Below are positions 63,854 through 64,000 of a DNA stretch of 64,000 bases, piece by piece. Source of the stretch: Bacteriovorax sp037444575 (GTDB taxonomy: Bacteria > Bdellovibrionota > Bacteriovoracia > Bacteriovoracales > Bacteriovoracaceae); contig JBBIME010000003.1 of assembly GCA_037444575.1 (NCBI GenBank), positions 124,001-188,000 of the forward strand, in the 5' to 3' direction. Within the stretch, counting starts at the first letter, position 1. Each line of letters starts with the position of its first letter. The position numbers and the translations under genes are program-made. The notes beneath the pieces were generated by a model. The model ran no database searches and had not been told where the DNA came from. It worked only from the letters and a program-made list of their open reading frames with translations.

Positions 63854-64000
63854 CATACAACAAGCCTTGAATCTTTTAAGTAATGGTCCCTGATGACTTT
63901 TGATCACTTAGACTTTGCTATTCGATCCAAGGTAGGCAAAATTACTGAAAATCAATAAAGCTGAATCCTGTTATCAAAGACGAATAATCCCTTTACTTTC

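Overview
The window looks like a chromosomal segment from a low-GC member of the Bdellovibrionota, most likely Bacteriovoracales (a Bacteriovorax, Peredibacter or Halobacteriovorax relative). This is inferred from AT-rich Gram-negative coding sequence, AGGAG-type ribosome sites, many secreted proteins and lipoproteins, lipid A/Kdo-type envelope genes, and secreted proteases beside a complete set of housekeeping genes. No rRNA, CRISPR array, intact insertion sequence or prophage was seen. One tRNA gene (CAT anticodon) is present. All assignments come from reading motifs; no database search was possible.

From 1 to 32 kb the content is mainly core metabolism and envelope maintenance: a holB-like fragment with tmk, a GYF-domain membrane protein, a Kdo-transferase-like gene with a Rossmann protein and an Flp-type prepilin, two predicted outer-membrane barrels, a fadI-fadJ beta-oxidation operon with a LolC/E-like permease, a bacteriohemerythrin, tex, tilS-ftsH-folP, a PAS histidine kinase, a dihydroorotase, a D-2-hydroxyacid dehydrogenase and several secreted proteases (one trypsin-like, two tandem subtilases). 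A Kazal-type inhibitor lipoprotein is also encoded here.

From 32.8 to 41.7 kb a single gene encodes a giant cyclic beta-1,2-glucan synthase (about 2,940 residues). From 42 to 49.5 kb there is a compact lipid-type locus. A CdsA-like enzyme, an alpha/beta-hydrolase fused to a methyltransferase, and a CDP-alcohol phosphatidyltransferase match YnbB, YnbC and YnbA of the poorly understood Escherichia coli ynbABCD locus. They sit with an extra O-methyltransferase-like protein, a small EamA/SMR-like membrane protein, a beta-helix transferase, a cytochrome P450 and a nitroreductase. This is the best candidate for an undescribed pathway, probably making or tailoring an unusual phospholipid.

From 49.5 to 64 kb the sequence is accessory: a large lipoprotein, a decayed ECF sigma factor pseudogene, a MazG-like protein, and a run of proteins that nearly all carry signal peptides. 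The centrepiece is a 1,296-residue secreted protein with an ADP-ribosyltransferase-like N terminus, a Fic motif and HEAT-like repeats encoded by exact 402-bp periods. A hairpin holding a Shine-Dalgarno-like loop abuts its start codon. Nearby are a secreted HExxH protein, several large secreted proteins of unknown function and a duplicated 35-bp intergenic element. An effector or predation-related role is possible but is only inference.
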